From the NCBI RefSeq assembly GCF_050864855.1, contig NZ_JBOZWW010000049.1, positions 1 through 36,059 on the forward strand: DNA of 36,059 nucleotides, written 5' to 3'. The notes under the pieces were generated by a model. The model was not told the origin of the DNA. It did not search any database and saw only the letters and a program-made list of their open reading frames with translations. Made by a program: the position numbers and the translations under genes. The stretch comes from Cardinium hertigii_C. GTDB lineage: Bacteria > Bacteroidota > Bacteroidia > Cytophagales > Amoebophilaceae. Below are positions 35,972-36,059 of this stretch, in pieces; position 1 is the stretch's first letter; every line of letters starts with the position of its first letter.

Positions 35972-36059
35972 TTATATAGGTTTTAATTTATTTGACTGTG
36001 AGGGTATTAAGAATAATTTTCTTGTAATCAGTCGTAGGTTATGAGCAATAGCACATAAA
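35972..36059 (-). pseudogene. C-terminus of a transposase entering from the right edge
   Basis: From the right edge the minus strand reads LCAIAHNLRLITRKLFLIPS and, after a short tail, stops at 35974-35972. An Ala-His-Asn-Leu-Arg/Lys segment at the very end is common in IS1182/IS5-type transposases. Only 28 codons are visible, so the family is tentative. The 100 bases between this and the ankyrin fragment show nothing else recognisable. Confidence 0.4.

Overview
The window looks like a chromosomal segment of an obligate intracellular Bacteroidota symbiont, most like the Amoebophilaceae (Cardinium/Amoebophilus type). The evidence is AT-rich DNA, no obvious Shine-Dalgarno sites, several promoters close to the Bacteroidota TTTG / TAnnTTTG pattern, a SecD-SecF fusion and a Bacteroidota-type LptD. 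Lineage traits are also present: many ankyrin-repeat proteins, a family of sodium:solute-symporter-like proteins, and decayed insertion sequences. The genus is inferred from gene style; no marker gene was compared.

Layout. Positions 1-4490 are accessory and decaying: an IS5-like element enters from the left and truncates a symporter gene, followed by an ankyrin gene split by an in-frame TAG, a second transposase relic and an ankyrin lipoprotein-like gene. A palindrome-rich gap separates these from mutS (4768-7365). Then come tRNA-Gly(GCC), tRNA-Leu(UAA), a SemiSWEET-like transporter, a YfcE-like phosphoesterase and tatD. lptD (minus strand) and secDF plus an MFS permease (plus strand) are divergent. 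Next are a decayed reading frame, an esterase, nth, lepA, rplS, tRNA-Thr(UGU), a small outer-membrane protein and an intact secreted ankyrin protein. A full-length symporter follows, then dprA, trhO, fabD, rdgB and fabG.

Positions 30064-33420 encode the most unusual protein here. It is 1118 residues long: a sodium:solute-symporter-like domain, a second membrane block, a degenerate histidine-kinase-like region and a C-terminal RelA/SpoT-type HD domain. The four metal ligands of the HD domain are present, but the Glu-Asp pair that follows them is Gln-Asn. rpmH-rnpA and a hairpin-rich gap come next. The right end (34624-36059) is a patchwork of truncated pieces: an Rpn-type nuclease, an IS3 relic, an ankyrin C-terminus and a transposase C-terminus.

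How the genes work together. The housekeeping genes cover DNA repair (mutS, nth, dprA), nucleotide-pool cleaning (rdgB), translation (lepA, rplS, rpmH, trhO, tRNAs, rnpA), fatty-acid synthesis (fabD, fabG) and envelope biogenesis (secDF, lptD). The accessory genes are of kinds expected to face the host: ankyrin proteins with export signals, solute transporters and a transporter-like putative sensor.
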